A DNA stretch of 64,000 bases from Larix kaempferi (lineage: Eukaryota; Streptophyta; Pinopsida; Pinales; Pinaceae). Location: positions 3,682,001 to 3,746,000 of the forward strand of contig BSBM01000386.1 in NCBI GenBank assembly GCA_027924585.1, in the 5' to 3' direction. A model generated the notes under the pieces. The model ran no database searches and had not been told where the DNA came from. It worked only from the letters and a program-made list of their open reading frames with translations. A program made the position numbers and the translations under genes. Below, one piece after another: positions 20,838 to 32,378 of this stretch (position 1 is the first letter of the stretch; every line of letters begins with the position of its first letter).

Positions 20838-20968
20838 CTGCAAATCAAGTGGATTGGGTTAATCCTAGAAGATAATGGATTGGTTTCCTGCATAAGTGAA
20901 GAAGTTCCTGTTTCAGAGGGAGATGAGGCTAAGGCCTTACATAAGAAGATTACAAGCAATCTCGACAG
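20838..20968 (+). pseudogene. N2 gag relic
   Basis: A short open stretch reads ILEDNGLVSC then ISEEVPVSEGDEAKALHKK, matching residues about 27-60 of C1/C2 gag. It then leaves the family at LDR followed by GGTATGAC, where N1 leaves it too (apart from one base). The common break point shows that N1 and N2 derive from one deleted ancestor. Confidence 0.8.
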
Positions 20969-20983
20969 GTATGACTTATCCAG

Positions 20984-22312
20984 GTATGTTTCGAGATCTA
21001 TTCATGATTGAGTTTATGGTATGTTCGTCTTAATTAAGGTTAGTACAATCTTGATTAACTTTAGACTTGTCGTATCACCTTAATAAAATTATGAATGCAG
21101 ATATTCATTTATTAGGGTTTTGACACTTATGATTGTACTAATGCATTGTGGTGTTGTATGAGGTTGATGTTGTCCGCTAACATGAAAGGTACATCAAGAA
21201 AGACAATTCATGTTCTAGTTCAAGAACATATGACCATGGTGACATGAAGACAAAGATTCATCCATTTTCATGGATCACATAGAAGCTCTACTTACGAGGT
21301 ATGTATAATTTGGTTCTACAATGCTTAACCTATGAGATATGCAGGTTACTAGCACAAGTCATTGAAGAGAACAAGAAGACATTACTAGACATAACTAGCA
21401 AATATGATAACCAGGTATGTTTTTCCTATATCAAGTTAGAATCCTACCTTGTGTTAGGATCTTATACTGTTGTATGGTTGATAATGATTATTCATGAAGT
21501 TAGAAATGTAGGTAATCAAGGGTTTATGCATATTATGTCTCTTACCTTGATTGATGATATGACTAACCAGAAAATTCCTTTCGTCAAATAAGAATATGCA
21601 TGAGTAAAAGAAGTATTCACTGAAACCTTGAATACTAATGTTTATTTTCTGTGTTTGAAATGATCATGACTATACATGTTTAAGATTATTGTGCTTTGAT
21701 AGTATTGAGATTATACTAATGAATGTATGTATGATACCTCGAGGATAACACAATAATGATACTAGTAAGTATGCATAAGTGATCATGGATGGATATAAGT
21801 TCAAAGACAGGTAATCCAGGAAGCAAAGATCAAGAGGGAGCACACTCTAGTAGTTCCTCCAGGGAAGCAAATATTGAGAGGGAGTCCACCCTACAACCAA
21901 ACAAAGAGAAGTATTTGAATTGTCATTTCTTGCATACTTGTTTGTTGAAATAATATTTTTCAATTATGTATATGCTTATGTTCCTAGACTTAGGGTGTGT
22001 ATTATGCATTAATGAACAATATACTACTAATATGCATGTGATGGGTAAGTGGCCTATGGCACTGTACAACATTCCATTGCTACTTATCTAGAATGAAACC
22101 TCTTTGCTGACATGTTGGGAGTTGTGCACACTCTTAACAATGTTTTGGTAGAGATTGGAAGGCATCTAGAGAGTTATGGGATATGGATAAATGTTATATT
22201 GAAGCATTGGCTAAAATAATTGCATGAATGTATGACATATTTCTTTATGTGTAAGAATTTGTTCTGAAAAATATGAGATGTTTCTAATCATGCAATTTAA
22301 CTTGTTTTGTAG
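20984..22312 (+). other. N2 non-coding block homologous to N1 2940-4147
   Basis: It aligns with N1 over most of its length, for example around GATGTTGTC(C/T)GCTAACA, CTTACGAGGTATGTAT and CCTCTTTGCTGACATG. Splice-like words correspond to those in N1: CAG/GTATGT at 20984, CGAG/GTATGT at 21299, TATGCAG ending 21344, CCAG/GTATGT at 21415 and TTTGTAG ending 22312. No coherent protein is encoded. A diverged intergenic insert or a leftover of a captured transcript are both possible. Confidence 0.55.
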
Positions 22313-22439
22313 GAAAGATCGTATACCATCACCTACAAAAGAAGGACTACAACATTTGTTCCAGCAATAAAGCTATCTATTGAAGATATTGAAGTTCCCA
22401 GGATCCAGGATGAAGTAATGGAAGAATACCATGATCCGT

Positions 22440-23902
22440 CAATCATGAAGAAAGATGATTGGGATGTGGTCCCAAGACCAAATGGGAAGTCTATTGTGAC
22501 TTCAAAAGATCAAGTATGCTGCAGATGGAAGCATAGAGAAATACAAAGTGAGGATTGTAGCTCGTGTATTCTCTTAGAAAGAGGGGATAGACTATGAAGA
22601 GACTTTTGCTCCTGTATCTAGATACACTTCCATTAGATCAGTACTTTCTCTAGCTGAAGTGATGAAATGGAAGATACACCAGATGGATGTCAAGAAAACT
22701 TTCTTGAATGGTGTAGTGAAAGAGGAAGTGTATGTGGTGCAGCCACTTGGTTTTGAGACACATGACAAAGAGTCATATGTGTGCAAGTTGAAGAAAGCCT
22801 TGTATGGATTGAAGCAAGCTCCTAGGACTTGGTATGGTAGGATAGACAACTTTCTATCTAGTTTGGGATTTACCAAGGGTAAAGTGGATTCCAACCTTTA
22901 CTACAAGGTTGAGGAAGGCAATCCTATGATACTACTCTTGTATGTGGATGACATGTTTGTAACAGGTGAGAATATATTGATTGCCGACACGAAGAGGAAG
23001 CTTACTGTCGAGTTCGAGATGAAGGACTTGGGGATGATGCACTATTTTCTAGGCATGGAGGTGTGGTAGAGTGCAGATGGAATCTTCCTTGGACAAGGGA
23101 AGTATGCACTAGAGATCCTGAAGAGATTCAGGATGATGGACTGCAAGGCCATGGCCACACCTATGGCATCGAACCTGAAGCTTCTGTGTGATGCTTCATC
23201 TGATCCAGTTGATGTCACTATGTATCATCAGATGATTGGGTCTTTAATGTACCTGATGAACACGAGACCAGATATTTTCTTTGTAGTGAACACATTGAGC
23301 CAGTTCCTGATGGATCCCATAGGTGTTCACCTGGTTTCTGTAAAGCATATTCTGAGGTACCTGAAGGGTACAATTGATTATGGGCTAAGTATGATAGGAA
23401 TCAAAAGTTTAACCTGCAGGGTTATGTTGATTCAGACTGGGTAGGTAGTGTTGCAGATAGGAAGAGCACTATAGGGTGCTACTTTAGTATGGGATCAGGT
23501 GTGATATCTTGGTTTAGCAGGAAGCAGTCATGCGTAGCACTGAGTACAGCCAAAGCAGATTATGTTGCAGCTTGTTCGGCTAGTTGTGAGGCAGTATGGC
23601 TGTGGAAGCTACTGTCTGAGTTATTTGATCTCCTGTTGGATGCTACTGGTATCTTTTGTGATAACTAGAGTTGTGTGAAGCTGTCTGAGAACCTGGTGTT
23701 CCATGAAAGGTCGAAGCACATAGAGATCAAATATGACTATATCAGGGATATGGTGCAGAGAGGAGCAGTGAAGCTCCTGTATGTTGCGACGGATGAGCAG
23801 GTTGCAGATGTGTTGACAAAACCACTAGCCAGAGTGAAGTTTGAGTACTTCAAAGAGAGGCTTGGTGTTCTTCAGATTGATGACACTTTGAGGAAGAAGT
23901 GA
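22440..23902 (+). pseudogene. N2 pol: copia reverse transcriptase and RNase H
   Basis: It begins at WDVVPRPNGKS, the RT start in C2. After early frameshifts, 22659-23394 is one frame apart from a stop at 23067-23069 (TGG-to-TAG, CAG in C2). It carries MDVKKTFLNG, LKQAPRTWYGR, the catalytic YVDD (22941-22952), KDLGMMHYFLG and GSLMYLMNTRPDI. A frameshift near 23395 leads to RNase H (SCEAVW, then VADVLTKPLA) with a CAG-to-TAG stop at DN-stop-SCVK, ending at 23902. The DNA is close to C2 pol. There is no integrase, protease or knuckle upstream. Confidence 0.9.
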
Positions 23903-24014
23903 TGGACACATTTGCAAGATCCATTCCAAGCATCGTGAAAGGAGGATTCTTCCCATGGATGTGGATGTACGCACTGGATGATGAGCATCAGGATGATGCT
24001 CTAGTTACTGCTCT

Positions 24015-24320
24015 GTATATGCATCATGTTGGATGCTGGATATGATTAGTTGGATCATGTATATGTATATGCATCATGTTGGATGCTTGTTATGATCAGT
24101 TGGATCATGTATATGTATATGCATCATGTTGGATGTTTGTTATGATCAGATGGATCATGTATATGTATATGAATCATGTTGGATGCTTGTTATGATTAGT
24201 TGGATCATGTATATGTATATGCATCATGTTGGATGCTTGTTTTGATCAGTTGGATCATGTATATGTATTTGCATCATGTTGGATGCTTGTTATGATCAGG
24301 TGGATCATGTATTTGTATAT
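24015..24320 (+). repeat. 50-bp tandem repeat, 6 copies (N2 3' region)
   Basis: CATCATGTTGGATGCT recurs every 50 bp (24022, 24072, 24122, 24172, 24222, 24272). C2 carries a homologous array with a 52-bp period. GATGATCAGGATGATCATG-type repeats follow to about 24600. Confidence 0.92.
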
Positions 24321-24599
24321 GTATCAGCTGGATACATTGTATGATCATATAGATCATGTATGATGATATGTATCAGGTAGATACTGTGTATGCATCAGGT
24401 GGATGCATTGTATGATCAAGATGATCATGGATGATGAGCTTAAGGATGTTGCTCCAGATGATATGCATCGGGATGATGCTATGATGATGATCAGGATGAT
24501 CATGGATGATGAGCTTCAGGATGTTGTTCCAGATGATATGCATTAGGATGATGCTATGATGATGATCAGGATGATCATGTGATGATGTACATCAGGATG

Positions 24600-25240
24600 A
24601 TGTATGGTGAGTATTAGGTTGATACTTTATGGCCGTGAGAAGCATATAATATGGCCCTTGGAGATTTGCAGATACTCTTTCGAGGTTTTGCCTATGGCAT
24701 ATAATGTGGCCCTGGGATATCTGGAAAATGCTCTTTCGAGGTTTTTCTTGGGAGGACATATAATTTGGCCCTGGGAGGCTTGCAGATACTCTTTTGAGGT
24801 TTTTCCTATGGCATGTAATATGGCCCTGGGATATCTAGAAAATGCTCTTTCAAGGTTTTGTCCTATGGCATGTAATATGTCCCTGGGAGATTCGATAGGT
24901 TGGGTTGTGTGCCCGTAATATGTCTTGGGATTCTCTTGTGAGGTTTGCCATGACCACATGTAATATGGCCCTGGGAGATCCGATAGGTTGGGTTGTGTGC
25001 CCTTAATAAGTCCTGGGATGCTCTTGCGAGGTTTTGTGGTGACCACATGTAATATGTCCTTGGGAGATCCTATAGGTAGAGATGTGTGCTCGTATCATCC
25101 TGGGATGCTCTTGCAAGGTTTTGTGGTGAGGTCACATATAATATGTCCCTCGGAGATCCTACAGGTAGAGCTGTGTGCTCGTAATAGCCTGGGATACTCT
25201 TGCGAGGTTTTGTGATGCACGTAATAAGTCCTGAGGATTC
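24600..25240 (+). repeat. Imperfect 60-100-bp repeats (N2 3' region)
   Basis: A unit containing CCTGGGA, CTCTTGCGAGGTTTTG and a CACATGTAATATG word repeats about seven times with variable spacing. A homologous series is at 40240-40745 in C2. The minus-strand ORFs here only reflect repetition. Confidence 0.8.
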
Positions 25241-25473
25241 CACAGTATGGCCAGTGATGAACAACTACATGTGGTGGGCCTACATCCAGTATGAAAAAGG
25301 ACTGACTCTGTAGAACTTCCTATGATGAGTAGATTGGAGATTGATTGAGATAACGGCAGCAGTGATGATGACGATGATGATTTGATGACGATGATCCAAT
25401 GATGATGATCCAGAGAAGAAGACTTGTGCTAGCAGATCTGTTTTGAAGAAATACCTTCCTAGTAAAGAGGGAG

Positions 25474-26114
25474 TGTTGATGTAATTGTAAATTTGGAATG
25501 TATTTTACCCATGTATATTGTATTCATATAGAGATGTTATTATTCCTTTATACGGAAGTGTTTGTATTCCTATAGAGATGTTATTACTCCTCTATACGGA
25601 AGTGTCGTCATTTATATTGTAAGTGTCGTAACTTATACTTGATGGGTTATTAGACCACCTTGATGGGGTCGGCCCTGTATGTGTCATGTGGGTAAAAGGG
25701 TTATTAGACCACCCTATTGGGGGTCGGCCCTGTCAGCATTATGTTATGTGGTTAAGTTAAGGCCGACCTAGTAAAGGTTATTAGGCAAGTCAAGTCAAGT
25801 ATAAATAGAGTGCGGGAGGCACTCTATTTGATCATTCACTTTCTCACTCACACTCTCATTGGAGAGTGGCATACTAGTGGAGGAGGAGAAGCTGCTGCTA
25901 GGAGGACTATCTCTTGTACTTGGGTTGTATCATTGCTTTATCTATCTCTGGGAAGTTGCGGGGTTTTTCACCTTCTTGGTTTTCCCCGGTGAAACTCTGT
26001 GTCTCTTGTGTGCTTGCATTATTGTTTCCATGATTGATATGCTATAGATATGTTGTACATGTTATTCTCTCAGTTAAGATATTAGATCAGATTGAAAATT
26101 CTGAAAAACTAACA
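25474..26114 (+). repeat. N2 3' LTR
   Basis: 641 bp, starting TGTTGATGTAATTG; the end is set at CTAACA (26114), though the following ACA makes 26117 possible. TATAAATAG is at 25800-25808, with the hairpin AATAGAGTGC/GCACTCTATT at 25804-25828. Confidence 0.88.
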
Positions 26115-26117
26115 ACA

Positions 26118-26833
26118 GGGTTCCGAATGGTGTGTAAGACCGACGACCAGACGACGACAATGTATAAATATAGGCACTAGAGGCTATTTGACCAAAGCGG
26201 GTATTTACCAAATGTGAGGAATTTATGCTGCCAGAGGGTCAGGCTTCTAGTTGAGTTAGGAATTACAAGGAGGCTGTGGAAATGATCCATTTTATTTCGC
26301 ATGGGAGCACACTAGGCGCGCTGAGAGTCCAAACGACGAGTGTGCATGACCGTTTGAAGCAGGAAGCGCCGTAGACACTTGGGTGTCACAGAGACAAAGT
26401 TTCATCCGAGATGTCTAGGAATATGGTGGTAGTTTGAAGCTTCGTGGTACTTGCGACCACAAAGATGACAGGGGTGGTAGCCCCTTGGTCCCAGTAGTAC
26501 GTGCTCACTGGTACGAAACAGATGTGCCAGAGCTATTGGCCTATTTCACACCTCGGCGCTGTTCATAAAATTCTCCTCAGTCTACACTAGGTTCTCAGAG
26601 ACTGGAGGATGAGTTTGAGAAGCACATGACAACAAGACAGAGGATAACTGCTCACGGTTAAGAAGTACATGACAGCGAGCCGACGATCATCGTAGTAGAA
26701 GGAGCAATACATCACAGTGAGATGCAGACAACAAGAACAATTGCAGAAATACAGTCCAACGATAGATGGGCCCGAGTGCACCATGTCCGTCTGACCTGGC
26801 TCGAGGGAGAGCCACAAGATTGTGTTGGGGGCC
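26118..26833 (+). mobile_element. G3: 3' non-coding end of a Ty3/gypsy element
   Basis: There is no ORF. It shares stretches with the 3' region of G2 (for example AAGGAGGCTGTGGAAATGAT at about 26270 and 57608) and ends in a G-rich tract TGTGTTGGGGGCC directly before an LTR. The rest of the element is absent, removed at the N2 junction. Confidence 0.75.
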
Positions 26834-27679
26834 TGTTGGTAGGCAGTTTGATGAGTCAGCATCATGGATGCTGCGCAAAGCCGAAGGTACCACGAAAGGA
26901 GGAAAGCAACGCGTATGGTGATAGTACTTTTTGTAGTTTTTGGGTCATTTGGATCGTGTCACATGCATTTTGGGTATTTTGACTGTGTCATATGTAGTTT
27001 GGGTTATTTTGATCGTGTTATGTGGGATTTTGGGATAGTTGTTGTAAATTTTGTTAGAAAGTAGTTAGGGGGTTGACTAAGTGGTCCACAAATGTAAAGG
27101 CGTAAGCCTATAAATAGATGTAGGTTTGTAAGTGTTGAGATCATCTTTTTGAAAGTGGTTGAATCTTGATGACAGTGAGACTTTGATCCGAAGAATCGAA
27201 AGACTGAATATCTTGTATCTGGGTTTTGTGGAGATAAATATGATGTGACAGAGTTTTTGAGCAGAATTCTTGTGTTGTTTCCATCTGCCTATGGTAAATG
27301 CATTTTGCGATGTGAATTGTGAATGATGCGATGTTTTCTTGCTATAATTAATGCTTTATTGTTATATCTCTCACATACTTATGGCTCTGTCAATAATGAG
27401 ATCTGTTGAATGATGCTACAATCCTAGTTAATGCTTGAGTTAATTGCTAGATCTATTTCTAAATGTTGCGATAAGTTAACCAATTGATGCATAACATCCT
27501 CCTTCATTCGGCGGAAACATGGTTCCGTCAACTTTCCCTTGAACATCTCGGGTGAGACTTCATCTTCTCTGCAGGTGTTGCTAGACAGGGTAAAACCTGT
27601 CTAGTCCAGTTCTCAGAGAGATCACGGTGGCTTGGGTGTCGACAGTGAGAGGAGCCCCTGTCGACTGGGTTTGTGTCAA
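26834..27679 (+). repeat. G3 LTR, first tandem copy
   Basis: It starts TGTTGGTAGGCAG and ends GTGTCAA, lacking the last CA. TATAAATAG is near 27110-27118. Confidence 0.82.
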
Positions 27680-27708
27680 GGGCGAGCCACAATATTGTGT
27701 TGGGGGCC
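27680..27708 (+). other. 29-bp remnant of G3 internal 3' end and PPT between tandem LTRs
   Basis: GGGCGAGCCACAATATTG followed by TGTTGGGGGCC repeats what precedes the first LTR. This shows an LTR-internal end-LTR structure made by deletion or unequal exchange. Confidence 0.8.
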
Positions 27709-29122
27709 TGTTGGTAGGCGGTTTGATGAGTGAACATCACAGCATTGTGGATGCTGCACAAGGTCGAAGGTACCGCGAAAGGAGGAAAGCAACGCATATG
27801 TCAATAGTAAGTTTTTGTAGTTTTTGGGTCATTTGGACTGCGTCACATGCATTTTGGGGCATTTTGACTGCGTCATATGTAGTTTGTGTTGATGTATATG
27901 TAACTTAGGAATGTATTTCACCTATGTATATTGTACTCCTATAGAGATGGTATTGTTCCTCTGTATGGAAGTGTCGTCATTTTTATTGACAAGTGTCGCA
28001 ACTTGCATGTAATGGGTTATTAGACCACCAAGTGTGGGGTTGTCCCTAATTAGTATTACCATGGGTTATTAGACTGAGTTAGACAAGTTAGCCCTGCTAC
28101 TTTATTAGGCAAGTCAGGTCATGTATAAATAGAGTGCGGGAGGCACTCTATTTGATCACTTCATTATTCACTTTTACACTCACCAGAAAGTGGTGCACAA
28201 GTGAGGAATGAGGAGTAGATGCTAGGAGGACTATCTCTTGTACTTGGGTTGTATCATTTCTCTTTCTATCTCTGAGGAAGTTGTGGGGTTTTTCACTTTT
28301 ATGGTTTTCCCCAGTGAAACTCTGCGTGTCTATTGTCTTATGTGATTGCTTGTTATGCTTGATATGATTGATATGCTGTACATGTTCTTCTCTCAGTAAA
28401 GATCCTAGAGTATGTTGAATTAATGATCAAAATCTAACAGTTTGGGTCATTTTGACCGCGTTATGTGGGATTTTGGGATAGTTGTTGTAAATTTTGTTAG
28501 AAAGTAGTTAGGCAGTTGCCTAAGTGGTCCAAAAATGTAAAGGCGTAAGCCTATAAATAGATGTAGGTTTGTAAATGTTGAGATCATATTTTTGAAAGTG
28601 GTTGAATCTTGGCGACAGTGAGACTTTGATCCAAAGAAGCGAAAGCCTGAATATTTTGTATCTAGGTTTTTGCGGAGATAAATATGATGTGACTGAGTTT
28701 TTTAGCAGAATCCTTGTGTTGTTTCCATCTACCTGTGGTAAATTTTTGCGATGTGAATTATGAATGATGCGATGTTTTCTTGCTGCAATTACTGCTTTAT
28801 TGTTATATCTGTCGCATACTTATGGCTCTGTCAATAATGAAATCTGTTGAATGATGCTACAATCCTGTTTAATGCTTGAGTTAACTGCTAGATCTATTTA
28901 TGAATGTTGTGATAAGTTAACCACTTGATGCACAACATCTTCCTTCATTCGGTGGAAACATGGTTCCATCAACTCTCCCTTGAACATCTTGGGTGAGACT
29001 TCATTTGCTCTGTAGGTGTTGTTGGACAGGGTAAAACCTGTCTGGGCCAGTGCTCAGGGAGATCGCGGTGGCTTGGGTGTCTATAGTGAGTTGAACCCCT
29101 GTCGACTGGGTTTGTGTCAACA
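27709..29122 (+). repeat. G3 LTR, second tandem copy, split by a solo LTR
   Basis: It starts TGTTGGTAGGCGG and ends TGTCAACA. Without the solo LTR and one GTTTG it is about 856 bp, close to the first copy. It abuts LINE sequence at 29123, so G3 appears to have inserted into the LINE. CTTAT (29123-29127) would be its target duplication, but the partner is not visible. Confidence 0.82.
27887..28439 (+). mobile_element. Copia solo LTR inside G3 LTR
   Basis: A 553-bp LTR of the N2/C2 family (TGTTGATGTATATG..CTAACA) flanked by GTTTG on both sides (27882-27886 and 28440-28444). The internal region is gone, as expected from LTR-LTR recombination. The hairpin AATAGAGTGC/GCACTCTATT is at 28128-28152. 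Confidence 0.95.
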
Positions 29123-30133
29123 CTTATTGTTTCCTACAGTTTCTCATTTGACAAGATAAACTTGCTAGTGTTGGATATTCCTCCCTGCTAGAGGAACTTA
29201 CTAATGTCTTTGCACCATGAATGCATGACTCTCATAGGAGCAAGAAGAGTAGATCACTGAAATAAAGGAAAGGAGGAAAAAAAATATTTAATCAAGGTGA
29301 TTTTACTTGCATGGTTCAAACATCAATCTCCCTACGCTTGCATTGTAGGTTTAAAATTTTGAGAAATAATGGTTTCCAATTTGTTGGCTTGGATTTTTTG
29401 TAGGAAACAAGAATTCAAAAATACCTAAAGGAAGACCACTTTGTGGATCCAACAAATCCCATGATATGAGAAATTATTTGTATCAAATATGTTGAGAGGT
29501 TCCACCCATATATCCTTCTCTTTGAATCTTTAATCATCCCTCTCGAGGTTTCCATAAAAATATTTAGGTTTTTTATTAAAACATTGAGCATTGAGGTTGA
29601 GGCACTTCCCATCATAATAGTATCATCGACAAATAGACTGTGTTTATTTGCAAGAATCTTGTGCATCAAAAATATGCTTGGAAGGTCTCCAGAATCACGA
29701 TCCCTATGAAGCCAACAACTCAACGTCTCCACGATAATAATGTATAAGAAAGCAGATAGAGGGCACCCCCGTCGAATCCCACGTGAAGCTTGGAAGAAAT
29801 AAGTAGGATTAACATTAACTAGGGAAAATTCCCAGGTCTTCCAATACAAGCACATATACACTTGATGAAAGATAGAGAAAATCCCATTCGTTCCATAACA
29901 CCAAAGATGAATCTATGTCTAACCTGGTCAAAGGAATTGGTAAGATCAAATTTTATCACCATTAAATGCTCCTTTCTGGTCAAACTAGAGTAAATATCCT
30001 CTTGAAGTAGAATTGTGTTATATATTATCTGCCTCTTGGATATAAAGACACCTTGCTTCTCAGAGATGACCTTGGGAAATTTTTTTTAAAGGTGATTATC
30101 TATGATCGTAGTCAGGATCTTGTAGGCATAATT
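29123..30133 (-). pseudogene. LINE (L1-type) reverse transcriptase, 3' part
   Basis: The minus strand reads, with frameshifts and stops, the L1 RT series: YAYKILTTIIDNHL, ISEKQGVFISKRQI, HLMVIKFDLTNSFDQV, then SRGIRRGCPLSAFLYIII and the catalytic box as FVDD (29622-29633), followed by KITLIK and the post-RT region (SKFL-stop-QGG). The longest open piece is 29861-29415. The sequence stops at the G3 LTR, so the C-terminal end and poly-A are missing. Upstream it joins 33143 once TG2 and one TAATT are removed. Confidence 0.9.
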
Positions 30134-30881
30134 TGTGAGAATCCTCACAGCAGATCTAAGAGATGATGTGTACCTCACAAGAGTAATTATGATTAAGTAG
30201 GAAAATAGAAGAAGAGTGAACAATACAGTATAATGAGCAATATAATAATATGGTACAGTAGAACTCAGATAGAAGCAATAATACTTCACACACTAGATTA
30301 TTAATCACAAATGGACATATAAATAATACAATGCATGAGGAATTCGAATGCTTAAGGTGGAAATTCGAATTAGACTTCATGGAGTGATCAAAGTATCACT
30401 GGAGTGTCATCGGAGCACAACTAGGTGTCCTCATGATCATCAGAGCGCAACTGGAAGTCTTCATCATCATCAGTGGAGTCATCAATGCTCAAGTAAATGT
30501 CAACCATCAGTCAAACTAACTCTGGTATGTGTAATTGAGTGTAACTCAATGTAACTGAGTGTAACTGAGTGTAACTAAGTGTAACTGACTATAACTGAGT
30601 GTAACTGAGTGACAACTAGACTGGTAGGTGAAGAAGGGCGAGTTGCTCCCTAAAATCAAGGAAGAAGGGCGCATTAAGCAATTGGAGGGATAAAACTGAA
30701 TAGTGAGAAGCTACTGGGGGCTGGCTAACTGAGGGCTAGGTGCTGGACTGATGACTGGGATGCATGCAAAATGCATGCAAACCCTAGAATGCATGCAAAC
30801 CCTAAAAGTGCATGCATGACTGAAAATGTAAAGGATCAAAATACTAGTGGGACTAGGATGGAGTATAGGAATATCCTAACA
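30134..30881 (-). repeat. TG2 3' LTR
   Basis: On the plus strand it reads TGTGAGAATCCTCAC..ATATCCTAACA. A run of GTAACTGAGT-like units is at 30530-30610 and the RY/telo-box array at 30760-30818. Confidence 0.93.
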
Positions 30882-31068
30882 CCCCCCCTTAATCCATCCT
30901 GGGCCCTGGTAACTAACGCCAAAGGTCACCCAATACAATGAATAATAACAATCAATAAACCAAGGAAGTGGGAAAATTTCATGGGAAACATACCCCCTCC
31001 TCAAAAAATACACTGTAAGGCACACATAAAAAATAAATGCTCCAAACTCAAGCATGTGTGATGCTTGG

Positions 31069-32214
31069 TCATATGTCTGGAGGTATCTTCTTCTTGGGAA
31101 GAAGTGGATCATGCTCAAAAAGCATGTGCTTGTACTTGCTCTTCAGATCGAATGTGATGAGAACAAATCCAATAGTATGAGAATGATCCTTGAACCTGTG
31201 ATTCGAATCAGCTGAGGTGGGATCAAATCTATGAAAGTGCATATAGTGTTTTGTCTTCTCCTTCGAACCACCATGGGTGAGATTATGCCAAAAATAACTG
31301 TTACATGTTTGCTTGAAATCAAAATCAGATTTAAGACTTTCAAAACAGTTTCTTGAGATCTCCTTTGAACCAGCAAGGGTGAGATCAAAACTATCATATG
31401 CATGAGAAATTATCCCAAGCAGTAATTGCTTAGAATCCAAATTAGATCCAAGACTTGAATCATGGTTTCTTGAGATCTCCTTTGAACCATGAGAGGTGAT
31501 ATCAAAACCAGTAGATGCATGAGAAATTATCCCAAGCAAATGGCAATGGCCATATTCTTCAATGACCTTATGAAAGCATGGAATTATGATCATATAGTAG
31601 TATAAAAGAGGAGATAGTTGGAGAGGAGCGAATGCATTACCTTCAAAAGCTGTTTTGACCTCCGAAATAATCATGTGATCATGATGCAAACCAACAGACT
31701 CTGGTGCAAGAGAGGATTTAGGACCTTCTGCAATATCTAGAGTGTGAGCTAGCACAGAAAGAGAAGAAATGTTGAGCATGAGTGGAGAATCTGCAAGTTC
31801 TTTGTCAACAACTTCAATATGAGATGATACTGGTTCATGATCTGAGAGACCATCAAGGGGAGCGAATGCATCACTTTGCTTGCTTTCGAATGGGTTAGGA
31901 CCAAGTACTTCATTCTTTCTGCCAATTTTTTCATCCAGGTGAGCCCATATCTCTTTTGGAGTCCATAACTCCTTTGGAGTTTCAACACCATTACGGTATT
32001 TGAATTGGAATCTCTGGAGTGCAAACAAAGAAAACATTATTGCTTGAAAGTGCATGTCACTTTTATTTACCCAGTCAATCTTCTCTTCAAGGGATTCGAA
32101 CTCTCTTTCAAAATAACAATAAAAAAGATCATGGATCTTCAAGTCTGCTATCATTCTTGGTTTCCATTCATCATAGTTGAGTGGATCAAGAGGAGTAATT
32201 CCTGATGAATACAT
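31069..32214 (-). CDS. TG2 gag-like protein, 381 aa, intact
   Basis: Uninterrupted from ATG 32214 to a stop at 31069. The N-terminus has LDPLNYDEWKPRMIADLK and PKEIWAHLDEKIG, the DUF4219/UBN2-like pattern shared with TG1 and copia gag. The middle is variable. The C-terminal half carries the GSKE motif four times, two as GSKEISRN, the last as GGSKEKTKH, and it ends near KHMLFEHDPLLPKKKIPPDI, matching TG1 KHMFLEHNPFTPKSKIPPDI. No Cys knuckle is present. An intact frame in an element with about 2% LTR divergence suggests recent selection or recent insertion. The protein's role in mobilising the element is inferred from the TR-GAG class. Confidence 0.82.
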   Translation of the reverse strand: MYSSGITPLDPLNYDEWKPRMIADLKIHDLFYCYFEREFESLEEKIDWVNKSDMHFQAIMFSLFALQRFQFKYRNGVETPKELWTPKEIWAHLDEKIGRKNEVLGPNPFESKQSDAFAPLDGLSDHEPVSSHIEVVDKELADSPLMLNISSLSVLAHTLDIAEGPKSSLAPESVGLHHDHMIISEVKTAFEGNAFAPLQLSPLLYYYMIIIPCFHKVIEEYGHCHLLGIISHASTGFDITSHGSKEISRNHDSSLGSNLDSKQLLLGIISHAYDSFDLTLAGSKEISRNCFESLKSDFDFKQTCNSYFWHNLTHGGSKEKTKHYMHFHRFDPTSADSNHRFKDHSHTIGFVLITFDLKSKYKHMLFEHDPLLPKKKIPPDI

Positions 32215-32366
32215 AGAAGCTATAGAGGACCTGCAAAAAAAATATAGAATAACTGCAACTGCTACTGCTGAAAAAATGCAGAAACTGTTGCAATAGCTGC
32301 ACTCGAAATCTTGGTAATAACCTGCAAAAAACTCTCAAGAATGGAGATAAACAATACTCTCAACAT

Positions 32367-32378
32367 GCTCTGATACCA
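32367..32378 (-). other. TG2 primer binding site
   Basis: The minus strand reads TGGTATCAGAGC next to the 5' LTR. Confidence 0.93.

Larger units (their letters stand above)
20810..26114 (+). mobile_element. N2: non-autonomous Ty1/copia element, 5' truncated
   Basis: In order: a gag relic (20838-20968), the same non-coding block as N1 (to 22312), RT/RNase H, tandem repeats, PPT GTAAAGAGGGAG (25462-25473) and one LTR (25474-26114). There is no 5' LTR or PBS. Sequence upstream of about 20800 does not match copia leaders, so the 5' end was lost by deletion or recombination. Relative to C2 the gag relic lacks about 115 bp between the leader and ILEDNG. Confidence 0.85.
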
